64,000 nt of DNA from Bacteroidia bacterium (lineage in GTDB: Bacteria; Bacteroidota; Bacteroidia; Flavobacteriales_D; Cryomorphaceae): positions 215,722-279,721 of the forward strand of contig JAUICL010000004.1 of NCBI GenBank assembly GCA_030427905.1. Reading direction: 5' to 3'. Of the stretch, positions 50,436 through 59,200 are shown piece after piece. Numbering within the stretch: the stretch's first letter is position 1; each line of letters begins with the position of its first letter. The notes under the pieces are model-generated. The model did not search any database and was not told the origin of the DNA. It worked only from the letters and a program-made list of their open reading frames with translations. The translations under genes were made by a program, and so were the position numbers.

Positions 50436-51569
50436 CTAGTTGAAGCTGTATTTCATACTGAACTGAAATCTATTTGCTTCTCCATCGGCACCATCCTTGT
50501 TGGTACGCGTACCGTAGAGGTATTCTATTCCCGCAAACGCATTTGGCATAAAGTGCCAAATCAAGTTTGCAGCAAAATAGTTGGTTCGGTTAAAGCTGTT
50601 TCCCGGTTGACCATCTGTATTGTAGTTGAATCCGTGGTTATATACTACGAGTGACGTGAACTTTGGAACCCATTGGTGCTGGTACCCAAGTGTAAATCCT
50701 TCATCAACGATTGGTTCGATTTTTCCATTCTTATCGAGCCCAACAGAAAGGCCACCTCGATAACGACCCACACCTGGGCCATATAGGGCTTGGTAGATAA
50801 TCTTATCTGCTTTAAATAAATTCAATTGACCCGATAGGTTTGCACCATACAGTGTGGCCGATTGGCTACCTCCAGCATCGAGCTCGTACGTAATATATCC
50901 AACAAAACCAGTCAGTTGAATATGTCCCCATTCTTTGGTGAGTCGATAGCGAGCATTAAAGTCGGGGTACGGACTGTAGAAGGCTCCAGTGTCAGCCGGT
51001 GCTTGTCCAGTTTCTGTGGGTACTTCCACTGCCAAGGCAATGTAAGATGACTTGGTGATCAGCGGCTTGAATCTGAGCATGGGGTTTCTCGCGAAGGCAT
51101 AGGCACCGGGTTTCTCGAAGTCGAGGGTAGGAGGGATGATGGTCTCATCCATAAAGTTTGACCACCACTGACCGGCCATCCATCTTTCACCAACTTCCAC
51201 GAAGGCATGTCGCATTCTAAACGCACCGCCACTTCCGTAAAAATCGCCTTCAAAGTATGCCCTAATTTTAGTGCCATTCACTTGGGTGCGTGCGTCTAGG
51301 TGCAGTCGCGATTCCTTGGCGTTTAAGTGTGTGCTGGCACCTTCCGAACCGTCGGTTGGAATTTTAGTCACATCAAAAAAGTCAGGCGACCCAATTGGAT
51401 CGAGATCGTGGATAAGGTCAAATTTGACATACCCGCCGATCTTTAGTTTTGTCTGGGTATTTGGGATTAAAAACCATCCCGGCTCTACCGCTGCTGTTGA
51501 GTCCTGCGCCTTCAGACCATGAAGTGTCATAAGTCCAATGCCCAGGCAAATGAGCTTTTTCAAATACAT
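50436..51569 (-). CDS. DcaP-like outer-membrane porin
   Basis: A 377-residue protein with a signal peptide (1-21, ending LKAQ). It shows the DcaP-family opening TKLKIGGYVKFDLIHDLDPIGS, the IPTDGS segment, RLHLDARTQVNGTKIRAYFEGDFYGSGGAFRMRHAF, and a last strand ending QFSMKYSFN. DcaP porins are trimeric barrels that pass dicarboxylates and other small negatively charged compounds. The gene sits between carbonic anhydrase (10-bp gap) and a sulfatase, suggesting it handles substrates or products of the sulfatases. Confidence 0.82.
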   Translation of the reverse strand: MYLKKLICLGIGLMTLHGLKAQDSTAAVEPGWFLIPNTQTKLKIGGYVKFDLIHDLDPIGSPDFFDVTKIPTDGSEGASTHLNAKESRLHLDARTQVNGTKIRAYFEGDFYGSGGAFRMRHAFVEVGERWMAGQWWSNFMDETIIPPTLDFEKPGAYAFARNPMLRFKPLITKSSYIALAVEVPTETGQAPADTGAFYSPYPDFNARYRLTKEWGHIQLTGFVGYITYELDAGGSQSATLYGANLSGQLNLFKADKIIYQALYGPGVGRYRGGLSVGLDKNGKIEPIVDEGFTLGYQHQWVPKFTSLVVYNHGFNYNTDGQPGNSFNRTNYFAANLIWHFMPNAFAGIEYLYGTRTNKDGADGEANRFQFSMKYSFN

Positions 51570-51579
51570 CTCAGCGGTG

Positions 51580-52458
51580 TTATTCGGTCTCGAAATCTAT
51601 TTCGTCGGCATTCACCACCCGATCGTTCAAGGGCTGTACTGGTCGGTTGTTCTCAGCGATTTTTGCTGCAAACGCACCGATCTGCTCAGGAGTCAGAGAG
51701 ATGGTGTTTTTCATGACCAACCACTGTACATCTTCGCTACAAGGTGGTGTAGTCAAAGAACCAGAATAGTGATAGGCAGGTTGTTCTGAAGGTACCACTG
51801 TATTTATGTTCAACTCGGTATCCGTTACATGCTTTGAATCTCCTTTCTGATTGGGGATATGAGCAATAATCTTGTCAAAATTGGCATTTGGAGTTTCTCC
51901 TTCTTCAAACAAGACGCTTACTACAGCTAAACTTTCGTCGTCGCTTTGGTGCACTAGGTGCATTTCCATAGGAAAGTGCATGCCGTCTACGGTATGCTCA
52001 CTAGGTGTGTGAAAGTGGAATTGTTTGAGGGCGTATGTTTTCCCATTAATGGTGGTTTCACTTCCTTCTTCCACCGAAACTTGAATGGTGTGTCCATTAT
52101 CGATGATCTCATCCATATGCTCATTATGAGCTACGTGAAACGCTGGGTGGGAACCGTAGTTTAAGGTGAAGTCAGTGCCAGCAACCACGTCGCTCTTTTC
52201 AATATCGATAGGTGATTGGTGAGTACCGTGTGCACACATATTATACACAGGATCCAGGTTTCCCCAGTTTGCAGGACCTTCATCGCCCGTGTAGCCCCAG
52301 TGGGCTGGTCGCGCTGATGGCTTTGTTTCACTCTTTGGAGTTTCTTCTTTTGTGGAATCTTGACTCGTTTCCGTTTTGGTTGGTTCTTGCTGACCACATG
52401 CGGCCAAGAGAGTCATAGCCAGAGCTATGAATCCGATTCTTTCTAAGGTTTTCATCAA
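51580..52458 (-). CDS. Lipoprotein alpha-carbonic anhydrase
   Basis: A 292-residue protein. Lipobox LLAAC (C21) is followed by a ~35-residue Thr/Ser/Glu/Lys linker. The alpha-class domain (about 55-290) has HWGYTGDEGPANWG, SPIDI, zinc histidines in QFHFHTPSEH and MEMHLVHQ, and the SLTTPPCSEDVQWLV strand with the usual Cys pair partner. It interconverts CO2 and bicarbonate outside the cytoplasm. As the first gene of the CA-porin-sulfatase-TMEM175 set, it may set local pH or supply bicarbonate. Confidence 0.92.
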   Translation of the reverse strand: MMKTLERIGFIALAMTLLAACGQQEPTKTETSQDSTKEETPKSETKPSARPAHWGYTGDEGPANWGNLDPVYNMCAHGTHQSPIDIEKSDVVAGTDFTLNYGSHPAFHVAHNEHMDEIIDNGHTIQVSVEEGSETTINGKTYALKQFHFHTPSEHTVDGMHFPMEMHLVHQSDDESLAVVSVLFEEGETPNANFDKIIAHIPNQKGDSKHVTDTELNINTVVPSEQPAYHYSGSLTTPPCSEDVQWLVMKNTISLTPEQIGAFAAKIAENNRPVQPLNDRVVNADEIDFETE

Positions 52459-52556
52459 TTGGTAGTTTGGTTGACTAAAACTATTAAAAAAAATGTTAAA
52501 CCGTACCTATAAATGAAGGGATGTCTTAATGACGTCAGGTCAAGAAGTTTACTGGC

Positions 52557-53201
52557 TTATTTGTCCGTCAGCTGTTTATGCGACCCATCGCATCGCGGCA
52601 TCCTTTTCGACAATCCACAAATGCAATCGTGGATACCCTTGCCAGCGAAAACGCGGTCGCGGCTTTTTTCAATGCGTGAAGTTCTGGTGGCGGATTGTTT
52701 TGGTTGGGCGAAATGCAATAAGTAGCCACGCTGACGCCCCGGTGTGAGCTGATCGAAAGCCACTTTGTAATCTGGATCGTCGGCAAAATAGGTCTCCAGT
52801 TCGGCGGGAACGTCGTAATCAGAAGTCTTCTTCATCTCCACTTTGAGTCCGGCCTTTTCCACTTCTATGGCTTCGAATATGTATTGCTTGATGAGCTTCT
52901 CTGATTCGACCACTTCGGTTACAGAGTGAAAGCGCATTTGCCGGGCACCCTGCACATTTTCGGTGATTTTTAAAAGGACACCTGCATCATCTTTGAGCAG
53001 GCTACCCTTGGTAAACATAATCGCACAGTAGCCTTTAAACTCGTGGATGATCACCACGTTCTTTCCCTGAAAGGTGTAGCAGGGATGCATCCATTTGAAG
53101 TCTTCTACCATACCGCAGTCACCGACTATGGCTCGCAAGTGCTTAAGTTCTTCCTGCCACTCGGCTAGTGCGTCGATATAGGCGTCTACTTTGGGGTTCA
53201 T
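52557..53201 (-). CDS. YdeI/DUF1801 protein with a C-terminal CDGSH iron-sulfur motif
   Basis: A 214-residue protein starting at 53201; an upstream in-frame ATG would place the cspA terminator inside the gene. The N-terminal DUF1801 part has EDFKWMHPCYTFQGKNVVII and KGYCAIMF. The YdeI part has PAELETYF, FDQLTPGRQRGY and SATRTSRIEKS. The last ~22 residues are CICGLSKRMPRCDGSHK: C193, C195, C204 and H208 fit the CDGSH motif C-x-C-x2-(S/T)-x3-P-x-C-D-G-(S/A/T)-H, which binds a 2Fe-2S cluster. Its paralogue at 23765 lacks this tail. Function is unknown; a redox or cluster-sensing role is an inference. Confidence 0.85.
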   Translation of the reverse strand: MNPKVDAYIDALAEWQEELKHLRAIVGDCGMVEDFKWMHPCYTFQGKNVVIIHEFKGYCAIMFTKGSLLKDDAGVLLKITENVQGARQMRFHSVTEVVESEKLIKQYIFEAIEVEKAGLKVEMKKTSDYDVPAELETYFADDPDYKVAFDQLTPGRQRGYLLHFAQPKQSATRTSRIEKSRDRVFAGKGIHDCICGLSKRMPRCDGSHKQLTDK

Positions 53202-53239
53202 GGGGGAAAGAAACGAAAACTTGGAGGAACGAGTAAGAA

Positions 53240-53276
53240 AAACGCCCCAAACCGCATAGTGCGATTCGGGGCGTTT
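53240..53276 (-). terminator. Terminator of cspA
   Basis: AAACGCCCC / GGGGCGTTT stem with inner CGCA/TGCG pairing, 20 bp after the cspA stop and followed on the minus strand by a T-rich tract. Confidence 0.82.
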
Positions 53277-53295
53277 CAATAGATGACTTATGCGC

Positions 53296-53490
53296 TTAGC
53301 TGATAACTTTTACGTTAGTCGCGTTTATTCCTTTGCGTCCTTGAGTCTTTTCAAAAGATACTTTGTCGTTATCTCTGATTTCGTCGACAAGACCACTTTC
53401 GTGTACAAAAATGTCTTCGCTTCCGTCGGCTGGATGAATAAATCCAAACCCTTTTGTGTTGTTGAAAAACTTTACAGTTCCTTCGTTCAT
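53296..53490 (-). CDS. cspA: Cold-shock protein (CspA family)
   Basis: A 64-residue single cold-shock domain: VKFFNNTKGFGFI contains RNP1 (KGFGFI) and EDIFVH is RNP2. It binds single-stranded RNA/DNA and loosens mRNA structure. It follows the DEAD-box helicase gene by 23 bp on the same strand, so the two are probably cotranscribed. A strong terminator follows. Confidence 0.95.
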   Translation of the reverse strand: MNEGTVKFFNNTKGFGFIHPADGSEDIFVHESGLVDEIRDNDKVSFEKTQGRKGINATNVKVIS

Positions 53491-53513
53491 GATATGTGTT
53501 GTTAAATAAATAC

Positions 53514-54719
53514 TTAATTGATAAATGTGTAGGCCATGCCTTTCTTGCCGGCCCGGCCTGTACGTCCTATGCGGTGTATATAGCTATCCATCGTCAAAGG
53601 CAGTTGGTAGTTGATGACGTGGGTCACGTCCTGAATGTCGATACCCCGAGCGGCCACATCTGTTGCCACGAGTACTTTGGTTTTACCCTTCTTGAATTGC
53701 TCAATGGCTGCATTTCTATAGTTCTGGGACTTATCGCCGTGAATCATCCCACTCGGAATTCCCGTCTGGCTTAGCTTTTTGGTCAATCTATTGACGAGTC
53801 GCTTGGTCTCAGCAAAAAGAATAACCCGCTCGAAGCTGTCCTGGCTGATGAGATCTACTAGCTTACCAAACTTATCTTCAGTGGGTCCTACTTCTATAAT
53901 GTCTTGCTCTACCGTGTTGGTCGATGTAGTCCCTTGACTCACCTTAATCTCAACAGGTCGGTATACCAGGCTATCGATGATCTTGCGCTGCTTCGGATCT
54001 ACAGTAGCAGAGTAAAGCAAGGTTTGTTCTCTATTCTGCATCCGTGCCACCATTTTCTTGATGTCGTTGACGAAACCCATGTCTAGCATTCGGTCAAACT
54101 CGTCTAATACCAACACCGAAACATCCTGAAAGCGAATGGCACCGCGATTGGCCAGATCCATCAGCCTTCCGGGAGTACCTACGATCATGTGGCTTCCGCG
54201 ACGAGCTTTGGTCAAATCCTTACCCATCGCTGTACCACCGATATAGCACGATACAAAGAGCTTCATCCCGTGAGTCAAACTCTTAAACTCGCTTTCTACC
54301 TGAAGCGCGAGCTCTCTGGTTGGCACCACAACGAGTGTAGTAAATTGATCGCGCGGATTTTCCGCTAGTCTTTGGATAAGCGGAATAAGAAAGGCACCGG
54401 TTTTTCCTGTACCTGTATTGGCTACCCCAATCATATCCTTGCCTTCTAGAAGGCTTTTATAAGATCGGCTTTGTATTTCTGTCGGGGTGGTGTAGCCCTT
54501 TTTGTCGATGTTTTGCTGTAATCTTTGATTCAGTTTAAACTGACTGAACGATCCCGTAGCTACTGGTTTTGATTCAATAGCTGTTTCAGCTTTTTTGATT
54601 AATGACTTTGGATCAATCGAAGACACCGCCTTTTTCCTTGTTTGGTGCTGTCTTCTTTTTTGTGTGCTTCCACCCGTATTGTTAGGCTTGCGGCGATTTT
54701 TATTTCTTGTATTATTCAT
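53514..54719 (-). CDS. DEAD-box family ATP-dependent RNA helicase (DEFD variant)
   Basis: A 401-residue protein. A basic, disordered N-terminus of ~50 residues is followed by the Q motif (FSQFKLNQRL, TPTEIQ), motif I ANTGTGKTG, motif Ia PTRELALQ, motif II VLDEFDRMLD (DEFD in place of DEAD), motif III SAT, motif V ATDVAARGID and motif VI HRIGRTGRAG. It ends soon after motif VI (KKGMAYTFIN), so it lacks a long C-terminal extension. It unwinds RNA, probably during cold adaptation, given cspA downstream and a desaturase upstream. Confidence 0.93.
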   Translation of the reverse strand: MNNTRNKNRRKPNNTGGSTQKRRQHQTRKKAVSSIDPKSLIKKAETAIESKPVATGSFSQFKLNQRLQQNIDKKGYTTPTEIQSRSYKSLLEGKDMIGVANTGTGKTGAFLIPLIQRLAENPRDQFTTLVVVPTRELALQVESEFKSLTHGMKLFVSCYIGGTAMGKDLTKARRGSHMIVGTPGRLMDLANRGAIRFQDVSVLVLDEFDRMLDMGFVNDIKKMVARMQNREQTLLYSATVDPKQRKIIDSLVYRPVEIKVSQGTTSTNTVEQDIIEVGPTEDKFGKLVDLISQDSFERVILFAETKRLVNRLTKKLSQTGIPSGMIHGDKSQNYRNAAIEQFKKGKTKVLVATDVAARGIDIQDVTHVINYQLPLTMDSYIHRIGRTGRAGKKGMAYTFIN

Positions 54720-54736
54720 TATTGTTTTGTTTGGTG

Positions 54737-54757
54737 AACAGTCTTTTTTCGACTGTT
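54737..54757. other. Hairpin between desaturase and helicase genes
   Basis: AACAGTC / GACTGTT stem with a 7-nt loop begins just after the desaturase stop. No T tract follows on the minus strand, so it is a weak terminator or an RNA-stability element. Confidence 0.5.
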
Positions 54758-54758
54758 T

Positions 54759-55793
54759 TTAGGCTGCTCTTCCTAGTTCTTTGAGCATCCTGGAGTGACT
54801 CTTGATCGCTCCGTAAAAAGAAGCTTCAGAGTTATAAGGGATATTAAATTCTTTCGCCGTTTTCATTACGATGGGCGCTAATTTCCGGTAATGGACGTGG
54901 CATACGTTCGGAAATAGATGATGTTCTACCTGAAAATTCAACCCTCCAATGAACCAGGTCAAAACTCTATTTGTTGGACAAAAGTTGGTGGTGGTGACCA
55001 TCTGATGAACCAGTCTATTCGTTTCCATCACACCTTTTTCATCTGGCGATGGAAATTCCAGATCAGGCATGACGTGGGCAATTTGAAACACCGTAGAAAT
55101 GGCCATTCCGGTTACAAGATGCATACTAATGAAGGCGAGAAAGACCATCCACCATGAAAACGATGTCACCAAAATAGGGAGCACTAGAATGAATGAAAAG
55201 TAGATGACTTTCCAGATGATTATATTCCAAATCCGACGGTGATATGCTCGTTTTGTGCGAAGTAGTCCAAATTGGTAGTATCGTTTTGCGCGAACAAAAT
55301 CTTTGGACGTAACCCACGACAGTGTAGCGAGTGAATAAAAGAACCACGTATAGTAATGCTGGTATCTGTGAATTGCCTTGCTAGGTCTATCTGGCGAGAA
55401 CTTCAGGAATGGCGGCGTATTGATATCATCATCACCATGATGGATGTTGGTAAAGCTATGGTGAAGTACATTGTGCTGAAGCTTCCACATGCCGGCATTA
55501 GCGCCAACCATATTCAGGGTTAGTCCCAAGACCTTATTGACCATTCTGTTTTTTGAATAGGAGCCGTGGTTGGCGTCGTGCATAACCCCCATGCCTATTC
55601 CAGCCATACCTATGCCGCTGATCACGTATAGCATGAATAGTAACCAAGTTTGATGGAATGGAATAGTGAGAATGATAAGAATAGGAAGTGCGAACAGGCA
55701 AAGCATGAAGGCGGTTTTTGCCACCATCGATGAATTTCCGTATTTGGAATTCCCACTTTTCTCAAAGTAATCTGAAACTCTTTCCTTGAGCAC
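54759..55793 (-). CDS. Membrane fatty-acid desaturase
   Basis: A 344-residue protein starting with GTG. The three histidine boxes of membrane front-end/acyl-lipid desaturases are present: HDANH (about residue 74), HNVLHH (about 109) and QVEHH (about 292). Four or more membrane helices lie between (LFALPILIILTI, VISGIGMAGIGMGV, WWMVFLAFISM). It introduces a cis double bond into acyl chains to keep membranes fluid. It lies upstream of the RNA helicase and cspA on the same strand, which fits a cold-response group. Confidence 0.92.
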   Translation of the reverse strand: MLKERVSDYFEKSGNSKYGNSSMVAKTAFMLCLFALPILIILTIPFHQTWLLFMLYVISGIGMAGIGMGVMHDANHGSYSKNRMVNKVLGLTLNMVGANAGMWKLQHNVLHHSFTNIHHGDDDINTPPFLKFSPDRPSKAIHRYQHYYTWFFYSLATLSWVTSKDFVRAKRYYQFGLLRTKRAYHRRIWNIIIWKVIYFSFILVLPILVTSFSWWMVFLAFISMHLVTGMAISTVFQIAHVMPDLEFPSPDEKGVMETNRLVHQMVTTTNFCPTNRVLTWFIGGLNFQVEHHLFPNVCHVHYRKLAPIVMKTAKEFNIPYNSEASFYGAIKSHSRMLKELGRAA

Positions 55794-56211
55794 TTTTGAG
55801 AAATCAGCTTGAGCTGACCTGGAAAATGTGATATTCTTTATAGAACTGTTTTTAGTTAATCAATTTCATCTTGCATTAAATAAGTAAGGCCAATTGATGC
55901 AGTACAGCATACAACACTGTATTGCGATTGGCGGTGAAGTAGAGATGAGAGTGATAACCTAAACTAGGGAATGTCTTATAGATACTGACCGGAGGAATTC
56001 TAAAAATTCCTTTACTGACTTAATGATATGGGTAAAACTTTTTTTACCTGTGGCAAAGGACGTTACAATAAATGGCTATTCCTAATAAAAAGATGCAAAT
56101 CGCTATTTCGACCGCTGCTCTCCCGAGTAATAATGGTGCAGATTAACGAGCTAACCACTTTATAGGTTTCCAATTCAGAATTTGTATATTTAGCTAGCAA
56201 CCAATCAAATT
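55794..56211. other. Divergent intergenic region, 418 bp
   Basis: It separates the desaturase (minus) from the giant gene (plus) and must hold both promoters. A 14-bp inverted repeat TCAGCT-TG-AGCTGA lies at about 55803-55816, close to the desaturase start. A TATATTTA word at about 56184 is one mismatch from the -7 consensus. No gene is seen. Confidence 0.5.
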
Positions 56212-59200
56212 ATGGGCTATAAAACTCGGCAGCTTCTAGTTTGCCTGTTTTGTCTATTCGGCATTTCGGGTTACGCCCAGTTGGACGTTCAGCTCAATAT
56301 TAACCCCAATATTTCACCCTATTTATACGAATGGGAAGGCGCCGGAGCACAAGATATTTTGGTGACCGTACAAAATCCCCAGACCAGTCAGGTACAGGCT
56401 ATTTTTAGGGTTTGGGTTTTGAATGGTGCTGGTGAAGAAATTGGAAATTCCAGCCCGGGCGACAGTCCTATCATTCCTATCGAACCCGGGATGTTCACGG
56501 CACCCCTGGCTGAGCTGTTTCCCATCTCAGCACTCAACTATGAAGGAGATTACGAGACGGAAATAGTCCAGACTGGGAAGCTTCCAGAAGATAACTATAC
56601 CATGTGCATTGAAGCATTGCAGCCCAGCACATTACAACCCTTGTCGCAGACTTCATGTGCATCATTTAACGTGATGGGCTATCAGGATCCTTTCAATATT
56701 TTCCCTCCTGATGGTCAGGTAGTAGAGCTGTCCGTAGTTCAAGACATGGTTTTTCAGTGGAGTAGTGTAGTGCCCGTACCGAATTTCGGAGGAATCTACC
56801 AGTTTTCCATTTACGAAGTCTTTCCCGGGCAAGACCCTGTTGAAGCCTTGAACGTGAACCCTTCCATTGTCTCAGAGGAGATATTTGATGAAACACAGTT
56901 TCTTATGCCGCTGGACTATGCCCCTTTTGAGCCCAACGAGGGAGGGTACGTTTGGAATGTTCGAGCTGTAAACCCTGGTGGTGAAACGTACACTGAGCCC
57001 AATGGGCAGAGCGAACCATCTGTGTTCTATGTGAGTGATGGAACCCAAGGTGAATGCACCTGTGTTTCTTGCACCCTGACTGGAATGAGCATGTTCGTAA
57101 ACGGTCAAGAGAGCGCTTCTCTACAAGTTCCAGCCAATGCGGCAGTTAACTTTGTTCCCCAATACGATGTGGTTTGCGATCCAGACGATTGCCCGGTAGT
57201 TTTCGATGGATATTTAACAGCTACCTATTCTTCTCAGCAGAATCCCGATCAAACGTACCAATTGCAAGCTGGAGAAGAAATAGTCTTGCCCGGCTCTGGC
57301 TTGCTCTATATTACTTGGAGCGGCTCAGCAACTTGTGATGGAAGCATTTGCACTTGTGAAGGTACCTACGGACCTGTGCAATGGCAGGTGACTTCAGACG
57401 AAGTCACAGATCCGACGGGTGGCACTTCAATCAAGGATGGAGAAGAGACGGGTGGTACGGGTGAAGACATGTGTGAATGTGGACCATGCTCGCTACAGTC
57501 CTTGTCTATTCTGCAAGATGGTCAGCCACTCGATGGTGAGAATCTACCGATAGGTACGCCGCTTACCATTGATGCTCAAATCTCAGCATCCTGCGTACCC
57601 GAGTCGTGTGAACCGCTTGTAAACGGATATTTTAAGGTTGGTTATACCCCTCAAGGTGGATCCTGGACTGAGCATGTTTTAGCCGACGAGAGTTCAACCT
57701 TTTCTATTCCCAAGGTCGTTTCTATGCTCATTGTTGATTTTGTGGGAACCGTCTATTGCGATGGCCAACCTTGCCCATGTGATGGCGTGAACGGGCTCGA
57801 GATTTTTGTCAACCCGTATCCAGTTACAGGGGGACCACCAGACCCGATTCCAGACCCCGAGAATCCGGGGGAGCCACCGCCTGAAAAAGTTCCACCAGAC
57901 TCCATTGAGATGGCTTGTAATCCGCTTATAAAGCGATTGGATCCGGCAACTCCCATCGACTTGGGCATGGTTCTCGAAGAACCTGAGACCTTTCCATTCC
58001 CAAGGGCTGTGCCTATTCATGCGGAAGGAATAGATTGGGATTATGCGATTTTCGAATGCGATGGTTGTGAGGGCGGCAAAAGCCAAATTCAATATCCGGT
58101 GAAGGATAGGATGAACTGGGGTGCCTACAGATGGCGGATTATCTCAGGGCTGGGCTCTTTGAATGATCCTTTTTCAGCTGATTCCATTCAGAAGGCAGAA
58201 GAGAATAAGCAGGCGATCTTAGATGAAATCGACAAGCTGAATAAGAAGCGCGATGAGCTCAATGACAGGCTGGCTAACGGAATCGAAGCTGATACTGCGC
58301 GCTATAGCCAAATGCTTAATGAAGTAAAAACGGCTTATGAAAGTCTGAAGGAAGAACATGAAGCCTTAAAAGACTCGATTGCTGATCTTTCTGAAGCAGA
58401 GCAGGAGGAATACGAGTATTTCCAAGACCAGCAAGATACCCTTGGAATTTTCCAAGACAGTGTTTCCGCGATTCAAATTCGGATTCAGGATTTAGAAGAA
58501 AAGCTGTCGAACCCACCGAGTGCGGAAGAAGAAGCCCTGTTGATAGTAGCTGAAGAAAAGGCCGAGGAATGGCAGGCTGCCAGAGATGATGTTGCCGCCT
58601 TTGAGGAGACAATTTTAGAGGAGCGACAAGCGATTGAAGATAACCTAAAAAGTCTGAAGGAAGCTGAGCGCTCAAGTGCCGATGCTTATGTAGATGCTAG
58701 CAATGATATTCTCGCTCAAACCAGGGCCATTACAGAGCTCGAAGAATCGCTGTACAATACCTCCGAATTGAGGGCATATCGGAAAGCGAGAATTAAATGG
58801 AACATACAGTACAATCGCATGTTCGGAAGTTTTGTCTCCGGATATGCTCCAGAAAATTTGTGGGAGCTCAAAAAAGAGAGTATTCGGGATAAGACACTTG
58901 AGCTAGCCCTGACTCACCCCGATGACCGGGAAGACGAGTACCAGGAAATCCACACCGAGTTGATGAGCTTCGTACCGCTACCCAGCCAAGCATGTGTGGT
59001 GTATTCTGAAAATGAGAATTGTGCCCTTTTCGCTAGTGAATTGGTTTCAGCGACATTCGATTATGACACGGCCATGTCAAACTTGAATAATAGCGCTTCC
59101 TTCTTAGATCCAGCCATTAGAGCTGCTCTGGCCGAGGCCCGCGCCCAGCTCGAATCGAGCGAATCAGCTCTTGTTACGATGCGAACCAATGCTGCTCAGG

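Noticed and set aside
42967-52458. Sulfatase cluster as a polysaccharide utilisation locus
   Set aside because: No SusC/SusD-type genes, glycoside hydrolases or hybrid sensors are present.
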